A stretch of DNA of 28,240 nucleotides from CAZFQG01 sp964520785 (GCA_964520785.1 CAZFQG010000073.1:1-28240); one strand, 5' to 3'. Shown: positions 6,679 to 15,062, counted from the stretch's first letter. Program-made: numbers and translations. Notes: generated by a model from the sequence alone, not told the origin.

Positions 6679-8862
6679 ATGGCAGACAACACGTTAGAGT
6701 GTTTTGACCTCGACCGGACGGTCCGGCGGCTCGCGAAGCAGCTCGGCGTGGCCGAGGGCTGCGTCCGCAAAGCGGTGGCCCTTCTGGATGAAGGCGGCAC
6801 GATCCCCTTTATCGCGAGATACCGCAAGGAGGCGACCGGAGCCCTGGACGAAATCGCCTTGAGGGCCCTCGAAGACGGTCTGGTGAAGGCGAGGGAATTG
6901 GCGCAGAGGAAAGGGACCATTCTCAAGACGATCGACGAGCAAGGAAACCTCACGGATGAGCTGCGTCGGCGAATTCTCGAATGTGACGACAAACAAACCC
7001 TGGAGGACCTTTATCTACCCTACAAGCCCAAACGGAGGACCAGGGCGACGGCGGCTCGGGAAAGGGGCCTTCAGCCTCTGGCGGAGATTCTCCTCCGCCA
7101 GGAGAGCTTGGGGCGCACCAAGCGGGATGTCTTGCGCGAGTACGTCGATTCGGAGAAGGACGTTCCGGACGAAGCCGCCGCCCTTGCGGGGGCCTGTGAT
7201 ATCGTGGCCGAGCAGTGGTCCGAGGATCCGCGAACTCGTGCCTGGCTGACCGAGCAGGCAGTCCGGCGCGCAAATATCTATTCGCAACTGAAAAAGGGCA
7301 AGAAGGATGAAACGGGCAAATTCGAAATGTACCTGGATCATTCCGAGCCTTTGAATCGGGTGCCTTCTCACCGATTTCTGGCAATGAAACGAGGGGAAGC
7401 CGAGGGGCTACTGCGCGTGGGGATTCGATTGGATGAGGATTTCACGCTTCGGAAGCTCCGTAATCGCCTGGCCCACGACCGGCAATTCGAGTTTCACCGG
7501 GAGTTGCTCGACACGGTGGAGGACTGTTACCGGCGGTTGCTGTTCCCGGCGATCGAATCCGCCGTTTTGGCGAACGCGAAAGAAAGGGCGGATGAAGAGG
7601 CCATCGGCGTCTTCGGAAAGAACCTCCGCGAACTCCTTCTGGCGCCCCCGGCCGGCTCGACGGCAACGATCGGTATCGACCCCGGCTTTCGGACCGGCTG
7701 CAAGGTGGCGGTCGTCGACGCGACCGGGAAATTCCTGGAGCACGCGACGATCTACCCCACGCCGCCGAAGAACGACGTCGAGGGGGCCGGTCGAATCCTG
7801 AGGAAGTTGATCGAGCGCCATGGCGTCAAGCTGATCGCCATCGGCAACGGAACGGCGTCCCGCGAGACGGACGCCTTCGTCACGAGACTCTTGAAGGACG
7901 ACTCACTCGACGTGACCAAGGTCATGGTGAATGAGTCCGGCGCGTCCATCTACTCCGCCAGCGAGCTGGCCGCGAAGGAGTACCCCGAATTGGACCTGAC
8001 CGTCCGCGGGGCGATCAGTATCGCCCACCGGTTGCAGGATCCGCTTTCGGAACTGGTGAAAATCGACCCCAAGTCGATCGGCGTCGGCCAGTACCAGCAC
8101 GACGTGAACCAGACGCTCCTGCGAAAGACGCTCGACCGGGAGGTGGAGTCGTGCGTGAACTCGGTCGGCGTCGATCTCAACATGGCCAGCGGTTCCCTTC
8201 TCGCGCACGTCGCCGGCATCGGTCCCAAGTTGGCCGAACGGATCATTGACTACCGGAATGCCCGCGGCCGGTTCGAAAAGCGGACCGAGCTTCTCGACGT
8301 GCCGAAGCTTGGCAGGAAGGCTTTCGAACAGGCCGCCGGCTTTCTGCGGATCCGCGACGGCGCCCAACCCCTCGACAACTCGGCCGTCCACCCGGAGAGC
8401 TACTACGTCGTCGAGAAGATGGCGGCGAAGCTCCAGACGAAGACGGCGAACCTGGTCGGCGACGCCGCGCTCTCCGGGCGGCTTTGCGCGGCCGACTTCG
8501 TCGACGAAAAGACCGGCCTGCCGACAATCGAGGATATCCTCGCCGAATTGGCCAAACCGGGCCGTGATCCGCGGAGCGAGTTCCAGGTCGCCAGGTTCAG
8601 CGAGGAGGTGAACCAAATCGAGGACCTCCGCGAGGGAATGATCCTCGAGGGGGTGGTCACCAACGTTACGCGATTCGGCGCGTTCGTCGACATCGGCGTC
8701 CACCAAGACGGGCTCGTCCATATCTCGCGACTCGCGGACCGGTACGTCGAAGACCCCGCCGACGTGGTCGGCGTGGGAGACGTGATCCGCGTGAAGGTAT
8801 TGGAGGTGGACGCCCGGCGGAGGCGGATATCGCTGTCGCGGAAGGAGTTGGAAGGCGGTTGA
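6679..8862 (+). CDS. tex: Tex-like RNA-binding transcription accessory protein
   Basis: The 727-residue protein has the full Tex/YhgF layout: an N-terminal helical Tex domain, a YqgF/RNase H-like domain at about residues 328-450 (starting at TIGIDPGFRTGCKVA), tandem helix-hairpin-helix motifs at about 505-560 (LAHVAGIGPKLAERI), and a C-terminal S1 RNA-binding domain at about 651-722 (GMILEGVVTNVTRFGAFVDIG). Tex proteins bind nucleic acid and affect transcription; the exact role varies between species. I chose ATG 6679 because GAAGAAGG lies seven bases upstream; a GTG at 6631 in the same frame sits inside a hairpin and adds 16 non-conserved residues. Length is near the usual 720-780. It converges with the lipoprotein gene. 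Confidence 0.95.
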   Translation: MADNTLECFDLDRTVRRLAKQLGVAEGCVRKAVALLDEGGTIPFIARYRKEATGALDEIALRALEDGLVKARELAQRKGTILKTIDEQGNLTDELRRRILECDDKQTLEDLYLPYKPKRRTRATAARERGLQPLAEILLRQESLGRTKRDVLREYVDSEKDVPDEAAALAGACDIVAEQWSEDPRTRAWLTEQAVRRANIYSQLKKGKKDETGKFEMYLDHSEPLNRVPSHRFLAMKRGEAEGLLRVGIRLDEDFTLRKLRNRLAHDRQFEFHRELLDTVEDCYRRLLFPAIESAVLANAKERADEEAIGVFGKNLRELLLAPPAGSTATIGIDPGFRTGCKVAVVDATGKFLEHATIYPTPPKNDVEGAGRILRKLIERHGVKLIAIGNGTASRETDAFVTRLLKDDSLDVTKVMVNESGASIYSASELAAKEYPELDLTVRGAISIAHRLQDPLSELVKIDPKSIGVGQYQHDVNQTLLRKTLDREVESCVNSVGVDLNMASGSLLAHVAGIGPKLAERIIDYRNARGRFEKRTELLDVPKLGRKAFEQAAGFLRIRDGAQPLDNSAVHPESYYVVEKMAAKLQTKTANLVGDAALSGRLCAADFVDEKTGLPTIEDILAELAKPGRDPRSEFQVARFSEEVNQIEDLREGMILEGVVTNVTRFGAFVDIGVHQDGLVHISRLADRYVEDPADVVGVGDVIRVKVLEVDARRRRISLSRKELEGG

Positions 8863-8931
8863 TCCCCGCCTCGACCGGGTGAGCCAGGAGATTCGCGGCC
8901 CCCCACGGAGGCGGTTCGCGGTCGACGTCAC

Positions 8932-9309
8932 TCACGGGATTTCGAAATCGAACGTCGATTGTTCGGGGGCCAATTCGATGCTGGTCGTCCAGTTCTGGAA
9001 CAGGGGTTTGGCGTCTCCCCCTTCGTTCGAGGACGGCATCGCCGTGTACCCGTCGATCTGAACGATGAGCGAGCCGGTGACGGCCCCCTTTCCGGTCTTG
9101 TCGGTGTGATATTGGCCGTCGACGATCCTCGCGATGCCTTGCGGTCCGTCGTTTCCCCGGGAGAGGTCGGGAGTGAAGACGATACGACCGAACGGTACGG
9201 GCTCGCCTTTGTAGGTAACCTTGCCGGAGAGGGCGTAGCGATCGACGCCGCCCTTGGAACAGCCGAGAAGAAGGCAGACGAGAAAACACCCAATCACGAT
9301 CCGCGTCAT
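8932..9309 (-). CDS. Small lipoprotein paired with a DUF1559 protein
   Basis: The 125-residue product has a signal peptide ending in a lipobox (LLLGC, Cys17), so it should be a lipid-anchored exported protein. The mature part (residues 26-60) begins with LSGKVTYKGEPVPFGRIVFTPD, the beta-sandwich pattern of carboxypeptidase-regulatory-like (transthyretin-like) domains common in small Planctomycetota lipoproteins. The ATG at 9309 overlaps the upstream stop codon as ATGA and has GGAGGTGG just upstream, so translation is probably coupled to the DUF1559 gene. No catalytic residues are evident; the role is likely structural at the cell surface, which is an inference. Confidence 0.88.
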   Translation of the reverse strand: MTRIVIGCFLVCLLLGCSKGGVDRYALSGKVTYKGEPVPFGRIVFTPDLSRGNDGPQGIARIVDGQYHTDKTGKGAVTGSLIVQIDGYTAMPSSNEGGDAKPLFQNWTTSIELAPEQSTFDFEIP

Positions 9310-10274
9310 TCGACCACCTCCGGTTCTCCGCGGTGCCGGCTGCACGTCGCCCAATAGACGCCCATCGCCATGTCCTCGTCCACGAAACTGACGCTTCCGT
9401 CGCACTTGGCGAATTGGGCGCCTCCGGGATGCATGCTGGAAAAGGGCAGGTCGTTGAAGTCGTAGAACCCGGCGGACGACGGCATGACGTTGACGCCGAA
9501 AACGACGTTCTTGGAACTCGACATGCCGGTAAACGAGATGCCCCGCACCCAGTTCGCTCCGTCCCCGCCGTACCAGTTGGCGGTCGTGCCGTAGGAGTTG
9601 TCCTCGTGCATGGCCATTTCTCCCAGCATGAACGTGTTGCTCAGCCCGTCGGTGATTTCGGAGAACTTGACCGCTGAATCGTTGTACAGGACGCCATCTT
9701 GCGCGTATCCGCCGTAGGAACCCCCTGGTTTGTAGACGTATCCGTGAGGATTGGGGAGCCCGGGGGGAATCTTCGGTCCGGCGACGCCGAAGTAGTGCGA
9801 ATTGTAGGTTTTGCGTTCGGGATTGAGAAGCGTACTCGATCCGTGGGCGGCGATCCGGTTCGTGGCGCTGGGACAGAAAAAGGCCTCGATCGGGTTGAGC
9901 GCCACGAGGCTCTTGTACTTGCCGTCGGCGTCGGGTCCCCCTTCGCGCTTGGGCCCGCTGTTCCACTGGCCCGGAACGAAGCTGAATTGTTCGTAGATCG
10001 ACATCTTCTCGATGAACGGGAGGATGAAGCAGTTCCAGGAGAGTTCGTTTCCTCGGAGGGTCGCGGTGAACTCGAACGCCGTGGGCGGAAGGACTCCGTG
10101 GGTCCCTTCGTAGTTGTGCATCGCCAGCGCCAACTGCTTGAGATTGTTCGCGCACTGCATCCGCCTCGCCGCTTCGCGCGCGGCCTGGACAGCCGGGAGC
10201 AGCAGAGCGATCAAGATACCGATGATCGCGATCACCACCAGCAGCTCGACCAGGGTAAAACCGTTTCGTCTCAT
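9306..10274 (-). CDS. DUF1559 protein with prepilin-type N-terminus
   Basis: The 322-residue protein opens with a type IV pilin-like methylation/cleavage motif (GFTLVELLVVIAIIGILIALLLP, Glu5 of the mature form) and continues with AVQAAREAARRMQCANNLKQ, the hallmark start of the DUF1559 family, which is greatly expanded in Planctomycetota. A C-terminal H-x9-DG element is present (HPGGAQFAKCDG). The N-terminus should be cut by a prepilin peptidase and exported through a type II or type IV-like machine not encoded here. I chose ATG 10274 with GAAGG six bases upstream; a TTG at 10295 is less likely. It follows the LamG gene by 82 bp and overlaps the lipoprotein gene by 4 bp. The biological role of the family is poorly known. 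Confidence 0.93.
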   Translation of the reverse strand: MRRNGFTLVELLVVIAIIGILIALLLPAVQAAREAARRMQCANNLKQLALAMHNYEGTHGVLPPTAFEFTATLRGNELSWNCFILPFIEKMSIYEQFSFVPGQWNSGPKREGGPDADGKYKSLVALNPIEAFFCPSATNRIAAHGSSTLLNPERKTYNSHYFGVAGPKIPPGLPNPHGYVYKPGGSYGGYAQDGVLYNDSAVKFSEITDGLSNTFMLGEMAMHEDNSYGTTANWYGGDGANWVRGISFTGMSSSKNVVFGVNVMPSSAGFYDFNDLPFSSMHPGGAQFAKCDGSVSFVDEDMAMGVYWATCSRHRGEPEVVE

Positions 10275-10356
10275 AAAACGCCTTCTTGGCAACAAGTGTG
10301 TGTTCTGAGAAAAGGGGCGACGGGGCCGCGGCCCCGCCGCCGTCCGAAAATGCCGG
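10275..10356 (-). promoter_or_regulatory. GC palindrome between the LamG and DUF1559 genes
   Basis: A perfect 16-bp palindrome CGGGGCCGCGGCCCCG lies at 10321-10336. On the minus strand it is followed within a few bases by CCCCTTTTCTC, so it resembles a weak terminator or processing hairpin that could lower expression of the two downstream genes. Confidence 0.45.
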
Positions 10357-12186
10357 CTATTTCCGCCGCCATGCCAATAGCCCCGCCGCCGCGAGGAGCA
10401 GGGCCATCGCCGAGGGCTCCGGAACGGCCGCCGCGGCCGTCGCGCCCCAATTCGCGCGGACCAAATCGAGGTCCGCGCTGTTGACGAATCCGTCGTTGTT
10501 CCCGTCGCCGGAGGAGCCGGGCTCGACGGCTTGACCCCAATTGGCCCGGACGATATCCAAATCGGCGCTGTTGACGACGCCGTCTGCGTTCATGTCGCCT
10601 TGCAGGGTGACTCCCCCTTCCAGAATGTCGGCGCCGTAGAAGATATCCAGGATCTCCTGTTCCGAGAGGGCGCGGTTCCAGACGGCGAAATCGTCCAGCA
10701 TCCCGTCGAACGGATACGCGGTCGACCCGCTGGCGAACCACCGCTCGCCCAGGACGAGCGGCTCGGAGGTGGAGAATTCCGTGCCGGGAGCGAACGTCAT
10801 TTCGCCGTATACCGGATTCCATCCATTTTCCATTCCGGACGTTCCGGAACCCATCCCGTCGACATAGCCTTGCATCAGGCCGTTTTCGTTGTCGATGACC
10901 AATACGGCGTGATGCCACTCTCCCTGAGTGACGGGAATACCGACGTCGTACCGTACGCCTTCATTGGACATCGCGCGGCAGTGGAGCGTCGTCCCGCCGG
11001 CCAACCACACGTTCCATCCGATATTCGTCGAACCCTGATTCCCCTTCAGCGCGATGATCTGGGTGTTGGTGTTCCCCTCCCGCGCATTGAACCAGAGCGA
11101 TACCGTATAGCTGCCGGTGCCGGGATCCAAATCGTCGGCCGCGTCGCCGGGATCACCGAAGTCGATGTGGTTGTTCGTGGCTCCGGGGAACTTCATGACG
11201 CGGCCGCGTTGCGGATCGTCCACCGCGGCCAGGCGATTCCCCATCGGAACGCCCTCGTACGTGCCGGTCGCGTCGACGACCGGATTCGGGACGGTTACCG
11301 GATCGACCCCCTGATTCGTCGCGAAATCGTGAAGCATCACCGGAGTGATTCCCGCGGTGGTGATAGTGTTCGCGTCGAGCGACGCGGCCCCGTAAAGCGT
11401 GGCGACGTCGGAGGCCGAAAGCGCGCCTTGGTACATGGCGATGTCGTCCAGATAGCCGACGAAGCCGTTACCCGGATTGTTCCAACGTCCGCCGATGAGC
11501 ATTTCGAAGCTGGCCGGGGCGCTGACGTCGTATGCCGGATCGATGGCGAGGGGAGTACCGACCGGGAAGTTGTCCACGTAAAGCGATACCGTGTTCGCCG
11601 GTCCCACCGCGCCGGTGCGGTCGAATACGGCGACCGCGTGATGCCACCCGGAGCCGGAGATGTCCCCCAGGCCGCTGCTAAGCGACTTGCGCATGTCGGC
11701 CTCGCCGGTCGGAGCGGCGCTCTGCATCCGCAGGCGCGGTTCCCCATCTTGCAGGTGAAACGCGTAGCCCGGCGTTCCGGAAGTATCGTTTCCCATCGCG
11801 ATTACGTGCTGGAATCCGGTGTTGACGATCTGATAGTACCAGAAGGAGACGCTGAAGTCTCCGGTACCGGGGTTCAGCTCCGTGTTGAAGCCGTCTTGCA
11901 CGAACAACTCCATTTGCTCGGTCGAATCGGGAAACGTCTGGGTCATGTCCAGGGCGGTGCTCCGCGCCGCGGAACCGCCCGGATCGCCCGAGCCGTCGTA
12001 TGCCGGCGGGGCGACGTTCGATACGTGGTGGTTCTTTCCGGAGACGTCCTGCCAGTAGTTTCCCGGCGAGGAAAGGGGGAGGTCGTCCGGAGTGAGCATC
12101 AACAGATTGGTGCTCAGCGCCGCTTGGGCGCCGCCGGCCGCGGCCAGCGCGACGAGCATGGTGCAAATTAGGGATGTTCGGGCCAT
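10357..12186 (-). CDS. Secreted LamG-domain protein with dockerin-like repeats and PEP-CTERM tail
   Basis: The 609-residue protein has a signal peptide (cleavage after AGGAQA, near residue 22) and two concanavalin/LamG-like beta-sandwich domains (about 85-245 and 300-500; FSVSFWYYQ and YTVSLWFNA mark their central strands, and both carry YLDDIAMYQ/MLDDFAVWN-type ends). Two EF-hand-like dockerin repeats follow (530-551 and 560-581, each with D-x-N-x-D-G and NSADLDxVRANWG). A PEP-CTERM sorting tail ends it (VPEPSA, hydrophobic helix, RRK). It is exported and probably handled by an exosortase encoded elsewhere. The LamG folds suggest binding or turnover of glycans, but no catalytic motif is seen. 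The ATG at 12186 has AAGGAGA six to seven bases upstream. It lies between the sialidase and the DUF1559 gene. Confidence 0.92.
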   Translation of the reverse strand: MARTSLICTMLVALAAAGGAQAALSTNLLMLTPDDLPLSSPGNYWQDVSGKNHHVSNVAPPAYDGSGDPGGSAARSTALDMTQTFPDSTEQMELFVQDGFNTELNPGTGDFSVSFWYYQIVNTGFQHVIAMGNDTSGTPGYAFHLQDGEPRLRMQSAAPTGEADMRKSLSSGLGDISGSGWHHAVAVFDRTGAVGPANTVSLYVDNFPVGTPLAIDPAYDVSAPASFEMLIGGRWNNPGNGFVGYLDDIAMYQGALSASDVATLYGAASLDANTITTAGITPVMLHDFATNQGVDPVTVPNPVVDATGTYEGVPMGNRLAAVDDPQRGRVMKFPGATNNHIDFGDPGDAADDLDPGTGSYTVSLWFNAREGNTNTQIIALKGNQGSTNIGWNVWLAGGTTLHCRAMSNEGVRYDVGIPVTQGEWHHAVLVIDNENGLMQGYVDGMGSGTSGMENGWNPVYGEMTFAPGTEFSTSEPLVLGERWFASGSTAYPFDGMLDDFAVWNRALSEQEILDIFYGADILEGGVTLQGDMNADGVVNSADLDIVRANWGQAVEPGSSGDGNNDGFVNSADLDLVRANWGATAAAAVPEPSAMALLLAAAGLLAWRRK

Positions 12187-12286
12187 GAGGTTCTCCTTTG
12201 GTGGATTGGAACAAAAAACGAAAACGAAAACGGGTAATACTTCGCGACGCGGTAATCGACGCGGTCTCTCGGTTCGGCGGAGGGCG

Positions 12287-13768
12287 TTACCGGCCGACGT
12301 CTTTCACCGGCAATGAGATATACTCCTTGAAATGTTTCGAGCTTCGATAGAATTCCGGCGGCGGCGCGTTGGAGATGGCGGCTTGGTGCAGCTCCTCCGT
12401 CTTCATGCGTCCGCGAAAGTTCCCTTGCATCGTGGTTACCCACAGGATGCCCGGTTCGGATTCGAAAACGTAGGGGTAGGAGACGCGGCCGGACGGATTC
12501 CTCGCGATCACCAGCGGCTCCGTCCAGGTCTTGCCTTCGTCGGACGAAAAGGCCACGGATAACTCTTCGCGGCGGACGAATCCCTCGTTGGGAATGGCGT
12601 TCCAGAACAGCACCAGCCGCCCGTCCGAAAGCCGCTTGAGCATTCCCGGCGATCCTGTGGAACCGATATTCGAGGGGGCGGGTGGCTGGGGAGACCAAGT
12701 CCGACCTTTGTCCGACGAATAGGCTTCGTAGAAACGTCCCCGATACGTCCGCAGCAGCGTCCAAAGGCGCCCGTCTTCCAGTTCGACGAGGGTTCCCTCG
12801 ATGGTTCCCGAGTGGTCTCCTTGCTCGCCGCCGACATCCAACATGCGCGACTTCGTCCACGTCGCGCCGTCGTCCGTCGAAACGTAGGCGCGGGCGCTGT
12901 TGCGGCCTTCTTCGAAAATGCGGATTTCCGTCCACGTTTTCCCTTCGTCGCGCGAGACGAAGGCGGATTTCTCTTCCACGGTCAGGATACTCCCGTCCGA
13001 AAGGCGAACGAACGGCCCCAGCTTCAAATCGGGTAGCTCCGTGACGAGTGGGTGAATCGTGATGCGAGCGACGTCGTTGACGTTCACGGGATGCTCGGAA
13101 GCCGAGAACGGCGCGAAGTTGGCCGTGACCGAAAAATGTTCAACCGCCATCGTGGTCCGAATCGGCACGAACCCGGCCGGTCCGAGCCCGGCCGGCGAAA
13201 CCGTCCGTTCGTGAACCGGTTCACCGTCGATCACGATTCGCAGTTGGTCCCCTTCGCGAATGAGTTCCAGATCGAATGGCTCGCCGTCACGGATGAAATT
13301 GCCCGGGTCGCCGATCTTCCCGGTGTGTGGGTCGGCGTTGAAGAACTTCCCGGCGACGTACATCGCGCCGTGCGCGCCTTCGAATCCGAAAATCGCGCCG
13401 TTATTCATGCCGAACCGGAAGGAGCCGGCGCCGCGGTCCAAATCGAATATCGTCAGCCGGGCCTTGACTCGAAAACTGCCCGGGCCGATCGCATGCCCCG
13501 TGACGAGACGGTCCCTCCGGTCGCCGGATCCTTCGCACTCGATTCGTCCGGCCTGCGTGGTCCACGGCTTGCCGATCACCTTCATGTGCGCCGGTTTTCC
13601 GGCGTCGATGAACACGATCGTTTGCCGGTCTTGGGCGCGCGCAGGGGCCGTGAGTACGGCCAGGGCGACCGCGATCATCCGGCAGGTGACGGCAAGACCG
13701 AAACACGGATGCCGGTCTCTCCCTTTGGGCGGCGTCATTTCATTGCTCTGAAGGATTTCCAAAAACAC
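12287..13768 (-). CDS. Exported sialidase-family (BNR/Asp-box) protein, apparently missing a segment
   Basis: The 493-residue protein has an N-terminal signal region (hydrophobic stretch ending APARA at 41-45), a lectin-like beta-sandwich (about 50-215), and a sialidase propeller (about 240-460) with four Asp boxes: SRDEGKTW (272), STDDGATW (297), SSDKGRTW (351) and SSDEGKTW (408). The region GTIEGTLVELEDGRLWTLLRT resembles the catalytic Glu and Arg area of bacterial exo-alpha-sialidases, which release terminal sialic acids or related sugars. Between box 1 and box 2 only 17 residues remain (about 280-296), while homologues normally carry a long stretch there, so one blade seems lost in frame; activity is uncertain. 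The start is GTG 13768, with AGGAAG upstream, 18 bp after the regulator's stop codon, which suggests an operon. An ATG at 13738 is an alternative. Confidence 0.85.
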   Translation of the reverse strand: MFLEILQSNEMTPPKGRDRHPCFGLAVTCRMIAVALAVLTAPARAQDRQTIVFIDAGKPAHMKVIGKPWTTQAGRIECEGSGDRRDRLVTGHAIGPGSFRVKARLTIFDLDRGAGSFRFGMNNGAIFGFEGAHGAMYVAGKFFNADPHTGKIGDPGNFIRDGEPFDLELIREGDQLRIVIDGEPVHERTVSPAGLGPAGFVPIRTTMAVEHFSVTANFAPFSASEHPVNVNDVARITIHPLVTELPDLKLGPFVRLSDGSILTVEEKSAFVSRDEGKTWTEIRIFEEGRNSARAYVSTDDGATWTKSRMLDVGGEQGDHSGTIEGTLVELEDGRLWTLLRTYRGRFYEAYSSDKGRTWSPQPPAPSNIGSTGSPGMLKRLSDGRLVLFWNAIPNEGFVRREELSVAFSSDEGKTWTEPLVIARNPSGRVSYPYVFESEPGILWVTTMQGNFRGRMKTEELHQAAISNAPPPEFYRSSKHFKEYISLPVKDVGR

Positions 13769-13786
13769 GATCTTCCTCGAACGTTT

Positions 13787-14485
13787 CTAGGCGCCGAGTG
13801 CTCTGTCGAGCTTGAGCCGGACGATTTTCTTGGTTGCTTCCGTGAGCGAGTCTCGCATTGTCTGCCGTGCGAATGCCTCGGCTTCGTCGGGAAGCTTATG
13901 GCGAATCAGCTCCAGCAGTTCGCGGTGCTTCTCGTGGGCCGAACGCTGGATCGCGGCCGCCTCCTCGGCCGGATTCCCGTCCGTACCGCGACACAGCGGA
14001 TTGGGGACGACGAAGAATAGGTAGCCGCATTCCACGACCAGGGTTTTCAGGGCCGGAACGATCCGGTCGTTTCTCCCGGCAAGGGCCAGCGCCAGGTGGA
14101 ACTGCATGTCCAGATCGGCCCATTCGGCGAGTCGGCCCTGCCCGATCAATTGCTCCGCCTGCTCGCACACGATCTCCATTCGAGCCAGGTCGGTCGAAGT
14201 CCCGGAGGTCGCCGCGGCCCGGGCGGCTCCCCCCTCAAGCAGTTCCCGGTACTCGTAGAGGTGCCGCACCTCGTCTAGCGTATACCGTCGCAGCCGCATT
14301 CCATGCCCCTTCTCACCGTTGATTAGCATCCCCTGAGCCGCCATCTTCGCCAGCGACTCGCGAACCGGAACTCGACTAACGCCCAGCCAGGCGGCCAATG
14401 ATTCCTCCCGAATCCGGGCGCCAGGCTCAAATTCACCACTGAATATCCGCCGGACGATTTGATCGAACAGTGTCGGAGTGTCCAT
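13787..14485 (-). CDS. GntR-family regulator, FCD (FadR/NanR-like) subfamily
   Basis: The 232-residue protein has a GntR winged helix (residues 3-66; GVSRVPVRESLAKM is the recognition helix region) and an all-helical FCD effector domain (about 73-225). The FCD metal/ligand positions are visible as D126 and H130 (DLDMQFH) and H187 (EKHREL). The last His of the usual set appears to be replaced, with MRDSL at 210-214 where M-x-x-H-L is common. Such regulators are usually repressors released by sugar acids, sialic acid or carboxylates. Two GTATAC-type sites lie just upstream, which suggests autoregulation. The sialidase gene starts 18 bp after it, so it likely controls the cluster running from 14.5 down to 8.9 kb. 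Confidence 0.92.
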   Translation of the reverse strand: MDTPTLFDQIVRRIFSGEFEPGARIREESLAAWLGVSRVPVRESLAKMAAQGMLINGEKGHGMRLRRYTLDEVRHLYEYRELLEGGAARAAATSGTSTDLARMEIVCEQAEQLIGQGRLAEWADLDMQFHLALALAGRNDRIVPALKTLVVECGYLFFVVPNPLCRGTDGNPAEEAAAIQRSAHEKHRELLELIRHKLPDEAEAFARQTMRDSLTEATKKIVRLKLDRALGA

Positions 14486-14512
14486 CTCGACCGCTAGTCT
14501 CCCGCGTTCTTC

Positions 14513-14522
14513 TTGTATACAA
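14513..14522. promoter_or_regulatory. Operator palindrome TTGTATACAA upstream of the FCD regulator
   Basis: A perfect 10-bp palindrome lies 28 bp before the regulator start. TNGTATACNA is the common operator form of FCD-type GntR proteins. It overlaps a TATACA hexamer on the minus strand that could be a -10 element, so binding there would repress. Confidence 0.8.
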
Positions 14523-14543
14523 AAACAATCAGCAAACGGGTGT

Positions 14544-14554
14544 GAGTATACAAT
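14544..14554. promoter_or_regulatory. Second GTATAC operator-like site
   Basis: GAGTATACAAT shares AGTATACAA/TGTATACAA with the first site, and their centres are 31 bp apart, close to three helical turns. AGTATCCAA at 14597-14605 is one mismatch away and 52 bp further on, so it might be a weak third site. Confidence 0.65.
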
Positions 14555-14788
14555 ATGGCCGTTGATGCGCCAATCACCAAAATCAAATCAATCGCTAGTA
14601 TCCAACGAACCGCCATATTTCCACCATCTGAGAGAATGTCAAGTTATATTAATAGGAAATGGCGTCTATTGTAGAAGTCCTGAGAAACACAGATCGTGAA
14701 GGAGTCCCGTGCGGCGATTCCTCCGATCGCACCGCCACCCGGTAGGGCCTTCCCTCGGCGCCGTTGGACATTCTCGGCCCTGATCCTT

Positions 14789-14810
14789 GGCCGGGGAATG
14801 GCCGGGGAAT
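14789..14810. repeat. Tandem 11-bp repeat (GGCCGGGGAAT x2)
   Basis: Two identical adjacent copies (14789-14799, 14800-14810) lie in a non-coding region. They are likely the result of replication slippage. Confidence 0.8.
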
Positions 14811-14992
14811 GGCGGTTGATCGGCTCTCGCGCCGGGACATACCCGATACCGGCGAGGACGGGCATTCCCGACTGAGCCACCCTTGAAATACCCTCTCTCG
14901 CCGGCAAGCCGTTTTTCAGAGCTGCCCCTAACCTCTTTGGAATGAATGGGTTGCCCACCCGCGCGACCGACGTCCGATGCGTCGCGAAATGC

Positions 14993-15021
14993 TTGCACGG
15001 CCTCGGCCCATTGGCGATAAT
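14993..15021 (+). promoter_or_regulatory. Candidate sigma70-type promoter of the DUF5009 operon
   Basis: TTGCAC (14993-14998) and GATAAT (15016-15021) are separated by 17 bp. Transcription would start near 15028, giving a leader of about 35 bases. Confidence 0.5.
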
Positions 15022-15062
15022 ATCCCGTGCGCGGCCCAGATCCTCAAGGCATCCACAAGATC

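Larger units (their letters stand above)
14555..15062. other. Intergenic region upstream of the DUF5009 gene
   Basis: About 500 bp lies between the operators and the plus-strand acyltransferase gene. It holds an AT-rich stretch near 14560-14700, a tandem 11-bp repeat at 14789-14810, and a promoter candidate at 14993-15021. Minus-strand open frames in 14644-14998 have no recognisable domain and look like chance frames. No RNA gene is visible. Confidence 0.4.

Noticed and set aside
10531..12171. Plus-strand open frame (546 codons) opposite the LamG gene
   Set aside because: The minus-strand LamG protein has a signal peptide, dockerin repeats, PEP-CTERM tail and a strong ribosome site; the plus-strand frame has none of these.
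14644..14998. Minus-strand small open frames upstream of the acyltransferase
   Set aside because: They have no domain, no ribosome site and GC-driven composition; the region carries a slippage repeat and a plus-strand promoter instead.
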